Source: Opitutia bacterium UBA7441 (GTDB lineage: Bacteria > Verrucomicrobiota > Verrucomicrobiia > Opitutales > Coraliomargaritaceae). From it: a stretch of DNA of 9,604 nt. Location: contig DLQD01000097.1 in NCBI GenBank assembly GCA_002480015.1, forward strand, positions 4,480-14,083, read 5' to 3'. The notes under the pieces are model-generated. The model was not told the origin of the DNA. It did not search any database and was given only the letters and a program-made list of their open reading frames with translations. A program made the translations under genes and the position numbers. Below are positions 6,422 through 9,604 of the stretch, in pieces; the stretch's first letter is position 1; each line of letters opens with the position of its first letter.

Positions 6422-7483
6422 TTATACATCATCCAAGCTCCGTTTCTTCATTTCCTTGAAGCCACCCACGCCTGTCTTTGTATCAGCGTCGACTGCGTCT
6501 GGAAAATAGAAACCAGTGTATAAATTATGCAACCAGCGGTGATGGCAGCGAATCTCGTGGAAGACTGCCTCAGGCAAGGGCCCCTTGGCTGCTGCTTTGA
6601 TATTCTCGTCGGCAAACTTCGGGACGTGCATGGAAATACATGCAGTCGTGACGCCCGGGTGTGTCAGCACAAATCGAATCGCGAGTTCGGCGAGTGAGTC
6701 TGCGTGTTCTGGCACGTATTGCTTGAGCTTCTCAACGCGTGCGACGTATTCGCTTTGCGGGCCGTTAATGAAATATTTCTCACGAAAATCGCCTTCTTCA
6801 AAGGTGGTATCTTCTTTGAGCATACCAGTGAGTCCACCTTCGTCTAAGACGCAGCGAGCGATCACCGCGACCTGATTCTTCTGGCAAGCAGGCACGAGGC
6901 TATCAAGCGCGAGCGGGTCAAATATATTAATGATCGTCTGCACCGAACTGATGAGCCCCGAGTTGACGAGTTCCAGAGCGGTCTCATGGCGATGGTCGAC
7001 AATCGAGACACCGATGTGCTGGATCTTGCCCTCGGCTTGTAAGGCCTGCAGTTCTTCCATCCATGTGCCTGCATTATAAAAGTTTCCCCAGTATTGGTGG
7101 AGCTGCATCAAGTCGATCGAGTCCACCCCGAGTTGGCGCAGCGACTCCTCGACGCTCTTACGGATGGAGCCTTTTGGGTAGGCCACATCCACTGGATTCG
7201 GCATGCCCCAGCCCGGATTGCCATTGGCCTCAGAAGGGATCGCCTTTGAATTGATAAATGGTTTTGCACCGTTCCATGCTTTAATCGCCTTCCCCAGAAT
7301 GCGCTCTGAATCCATGTAAGAACGGGCGGTGTCGAACATCGTGACGCCTTGATCGAGGCTGTGATGGATCGAGCGGATCAGGTCTTTTTCTTCAAAGCAA
7401 CCGAAGGCGCAGTTGAGCCCCATGGCTCCGAAGGCCACGCGAGAGATTGGTATGTCAGTATTGGCGAAGGGTGTGGTTTGCAT
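6422..7483 (-). CDS. Aldo/keto reductase
   Basis: A 353-residue soluble NAD(P)-dependent oxidoreductase with a TIM-barrel fold. The catalytic tetrad is visible: Asp51 and Tyr56 in FDTARSYMDSE, Lys80 in INSKA, His129 in LMQLHQYWG. The N-terminal strand VAFGAMGLNCAFG and the HIGVSIVDH block are typical of the family. The C-terminal tail from about 290 (HHRWLHNLYTGFYFPDAVD) is longer than in minimal members and unassigned. Aldo/keto reductases interconvert aldehydes or ketones and alcohols, and some are aldose 1-dehydrogenases, so a sugar or a product of the neighbouring oxygenase could be the substrate; the cofactor cannot be decided from sequence. The ATG at 7483 follows the fusion oxygenase stop by 27 bases and no strong Shine-Dalgarno is seen. 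It sits centrally in the minus-strand cluster. Confidence 0.92.
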   Translation of the reverse strand: MQTTPFANTDIPISRVAFGAMGLNCAFGCFEEKDLIRSIHHSLDQGVTMFDTARSYMDSERILGKAIKAWNGAKPFINSKAIPSEANGNPGWGMPNPVDVAYPKGSIRKSVEESLRQLGVDSIDLMQLHQYWGNFYNAGTWMEELQALQAEGKIQHIGVSIVDHRHETALELVNSGLISSVQTIINIFDPLALDSLVPACQKNQVAVIARCVLDEGGLTGMLKEDTTFEEGDFREKYFINGPQSEYVARVEKLKQYVPEHADSLAELAIRFVLTHPGVTTACISMHVPKFADENIKAAAKGPLPEAVFHEIRCHHRWLHNLYTGFYFPDAVDADTKTGVGGFKEMKKRSLDDV

Positions 7484-7510
7484 CTGTATGTGTCTATTGG
7501 TTAGAGGGTC

Positions 7511-9604
7511 TTAAAATTCGTCAAAGGCGATTTGATCATCGGATACACCGAGAGCTGTGAGCATTTGGGTGCAGGCTTTGATCATCATTGGTGGGCCGCA
7601 TAGGTAAAATTCGACCGCCTTCGGGTTGGGGTGGTTTTCCAGATAGTTGATCAGCACGACTTCGTGAATGAAGCCTGTGTGGCCCGCCCAGTGGTCTTCC
7701 GGTTGTGGATCGGAGAGCGCGAGTTGGAAGTCGAAGTTGTGGTGCGCTTCGGCGAGTTGATTGAAGTAGTCTTGGTAAAAGATTTCCTGTTTTGATCGAG
7801 CGCCATACCAGTAGCTCACTTTGCGTGCGGTGTGGTCATTCTCGAACAACTGCGTAATGTGCGCACGAAGCGGGGCCATGCCGGCTCCGCCGCCGATGTA
7901 AACCATTTCCTTTTGAGTGGGTTTGATATGAAAATCACCGAACGATCCGATGGCAGTCACTTCGTCCCCCGCTTTGAGGTTGAAGACATAGCTGGAGCCG
8001 ACACCCGGAGGGCAGTCTTGCCCCGGTGGCGGTGTGGCGATGCGCACGTTGAACTTGAGCTGTCGTTCGGTCTGGCCATTGCTGGCGAGAGAATAGTTGT
8101 TGCGACGATTGGCTTCGGTATTGCTGGCTTGTAAGTCGAAGACATGCTGCTGCTCCCACACAGTGGCGTAAGGTTCAGGGATGTCGAATTCACGGAACTC
8201 GATCGTCTCGTAGGTCGGTATATCGACCTGCATGTAATCGCCCGGAGTGAAGCTAACCTTCTCGTTGACATCCAGCGGTTCGAGCACGAGTTCTTTGATG
8301 AAGGTGGCCACGCTGGTATTGCTGACGACACGCAGCTTGTAAGTCTTCTGGTGACGTGCCCCATCGCCGCCAGACTTTTCAACATTCAGCCAAAGTCGGC
8401 CGTTGCGCTCTTCGATGGGATAAGTGGCAAGCCCGCGGCAGATCGGAGCGCGAGCGGGTGATCCGTCTTCGAGATTGAAGCGGCCATTGTGCTTGGGACA
8501 CTCGACGATTTTACCTTTGACCAGACCGTCTCCGAGGTGGGTGTTGCCGTGCGTGCAGATGCCGTCGGTGGCATAAAGCTTGCCGGAGTCATCACGGTAA
8601 AGTGCGAAGGTCTTTTTGGCATGGTCGAAACGAATGACGTCTTCGTTGCCCAAATCCGCCGCCGAGCAGACTTCGACCCAGCCATCAGCATCAGGTGTTT
8701 CCTGTGAGTGCGGAATGCCTTCTTCGATACGTTCCTTCGGATCAGGAAGTGTGCGCTTTACGTGATAGGCCGGGTCTTTTACTTGTCTTAAAATCGCTGG
8801 TATAATTTCTTTCCATGCAGTCATTAAGTTCGGGTAGGGCGTCGGGCAGTCGTCTTTAATCGCATCGTGCAGGGCTGGCAGTGCATGATAAGGAACCAGT
8901 GGAAACATATGGTGCTCCACGTGATAGTTCATATTCCAATACAAGAAGCGATTGACCACATTCATGTAAACCGTCCGACAATTAAGGCGGTGATCCAACA
9001 CATTTTCGGCGAGTCCAGCATGCTGAGTGAGACCGTAGATCGGCATCAGCCATGTGCCGAATAAATTGCAGCCACCGATGAGCAAAATCGGAAGAATGCT
9101 TCCGGTTGCGATGCTGATGGCGATTACAAGGGCATAGATCGCGACATAGATACGGGCGCGTGAAGTGATCTTGGTGAATTCCATCTCTGGAATATAGGTC
9201 TTCTCATCCTCGGTCATTTTACCGAAAGAGTGTAGCACGATCTTTTTGAAATAGGTCGGATAGACGCCGTAGTTGATGAAGCCTAATATCAGAGCTTTGA
9301 TGTCCGGCGGGCGTGGCACCACGATTTCTGGGTCGCGCCCGACGATAATGGTATCGCTGTGGTGACGCGTATGGCTCCATCGCCAAACGACGGATTCACG
9401 CATCACCATAAAGGAGGCGACTTCGTAGAGAACGTTGTTCATCCAGTCGGTTTTGAAAACGGTGCCGTGGCTGGACTCATGCCAACGCGAATCCGAAGTC
9501 GATGCATAGAGCACGGCGTAGCAAAGGTAGGGAATGATCGCCCACCAACTGCCCCATAAGGCAATCGTGGCGGCAGCGAAGCCAACAATGAGGCCACCCC
9601 AGAT
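7511..9604 (-). CDS. Fusion enzyme: membrane desaturase/hydroxylase + Rieske ferredoxin + NqrF-like NADH reductase (5'-partial)
   Basis: 697 residues are visible (numbered here from the right edge); the frame stays open to base 9604, so the true start is outside. Part 1 (about 1-265) is a fatty-acid-desaturase-type membrane domain with all three histidine boxes, HESSH (42-46), HTRHH (78-82) and HVEHH (228-232), plus GLTQHAG and membrane helices at the edge and about 150-185; these ligate a di-iron centre. Part 2 (about 305-400) is a Rieske [2Fe-2S] domain with C350-x-H352 and C369-xx-H372. Part 3 (about 405-697) resembles the FAD/NADH module of NqrF: VRIATPPPG, GSSYVFNLKAGDEV, GGGAGMAP (571-578), WYGARS, CGPPMM (669-674) and an acidic-aromatic C-terminus, but without the plant-type ferredoxin and anchor of true NqrF. 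Electrons would pass NADH to FAD to Rieske to di-iron within one chain. The GTG at 9514 is an internal valine just before box 1. First gene visible in the cluster; substrate unknown. Confidence 0.94.
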   Translation of the reverse strand: MWGGLIVGFAAATIALWGSWWAIIPYLCYAVLYASTSDSRWHESSHGTVFKTDWMNNVLYEVASFMVMRESVVWRWSHTRHHSDTIIVGRDPEIVVPRPPDIKALILGFINYGVYPTYFKKIVLHSFGKMTEDEKTYIPEMEFTKITSRARIYVAIYALVIAISIATGSILPILLIGGCNLFGTWLMPIYGLTQHAGLAENVLDHRLNCRTVYMNVVNRFLYWNMNYHVEHHMFPLVPYHALPALHDAIKDDCPTPYPNLMTAWKEIIPAILRQVKDPAYHVKRTLPDPKERIEEGIPHSQETPDADGWVEVCSAADLGNEDVIRFDHAKKTFALYRDDSGKLYATDGICTHGNTHLGDGLVKGKIVECPKHNGRFNLEDGSPARAPICRGLATYPIEERNGRLWLNVEKSGGDGARHQKTYKLRVVSNTSVATFIKELVLEPLDVNEKVSFTPGDYMQVDIPTYETIEFREFDIPEPYATVWEQQHVFDLQASNTEANRRNNYSLASNGQTERQLKFNVRIATPPPGQDCPPGVGSSYVFNLKAGDEVTAIGSFGDFHIKPTQKEMVYIGGGAGMAPLRAHITQLFENDHTARKVSYWYGARSKQEIFYQDYFNQLAEAHHNFDFQLALSDPQPEDHWAGHTGFIHEVVLINYLENHPNPKAVEFYLCGPPMMIKACTQMLTALGVSDDQIAFDEF

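Noticed and set aside
1..9604. CRISPR array, tRNA or rRNA genes, insertion sequence, integrase or attachment sites
   Set aside because: I saw no regularly spaced repeats, no cloverleaf or rRNA-like stretch, no transposase or integrase motif and no flanking duplications on either strand.

Overview
The window looks like a chromosomal piece of a marine-type Verrucomicrobium, most likely class Opitutae (Puniceicoccales-like). This is inferred from three things: a small secreted protein with a VPEPSS...RRRR PEP-CTERM sorting tail, a histidine kinase with discoidin-like sensor domains next to a NarL/LuxR-type regulator, and genes that mostly lack clear Shine-Dalgarno sites. Genus cannot be settled from sequence alone.

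Left part (1-1154, minus strand): the first 35 codons of a secreted protein whose body lies outside the window, a strong intrinsic terminator, and a 257-residue PEP-CTERM protein. A 192-base divergent intergenic region follows. It holds a cluster of overlapping inverted repeats just upstream of the next gene.

Middle (1155-3808, plus strand): a two-gene signalling operon. A membrane histidine kinase with two predicted periplasmic F5/8-type (discoidin-like) domains is followed 11 bases later by its REC-HTH response regulator. The 130 bases after it, between convergent genes, show no convincing terminator but contain a coding-like fragment on the minus strand.

Right part (3939-9604, minus strand, read right to left): a compact cluster. 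It begins with a very large multidomain oxidoreductase cut by the window edge: membrane fatty-acid-desaturase/hydroxylase fold, then Rieske ferredoxin, then an NqrF-like FAD/NADH reductase. An aldo/keto reductase, an HSL-family esterase and a sugar-porter MFS transporter follow. The first three are separated by only 21-27 bases. The transporter lies after a 116-base AT-rich gap.

Working interpretation: the fused protein is a self-sufficient di-iron oxygenase or desaturase that carries its own NADH-to-Rieske electron chain. The neighbours suggest catabolism of a modified carbohydrate: import by the sugar porter, ester removal by the hydrolase, redox conversion by the aldo/keto reductase, and oxidative attack (for instance O-demethylation or hydroxylation) by the fusion enzyme. 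The domain calls are secure. The pathway and substrate are inference.
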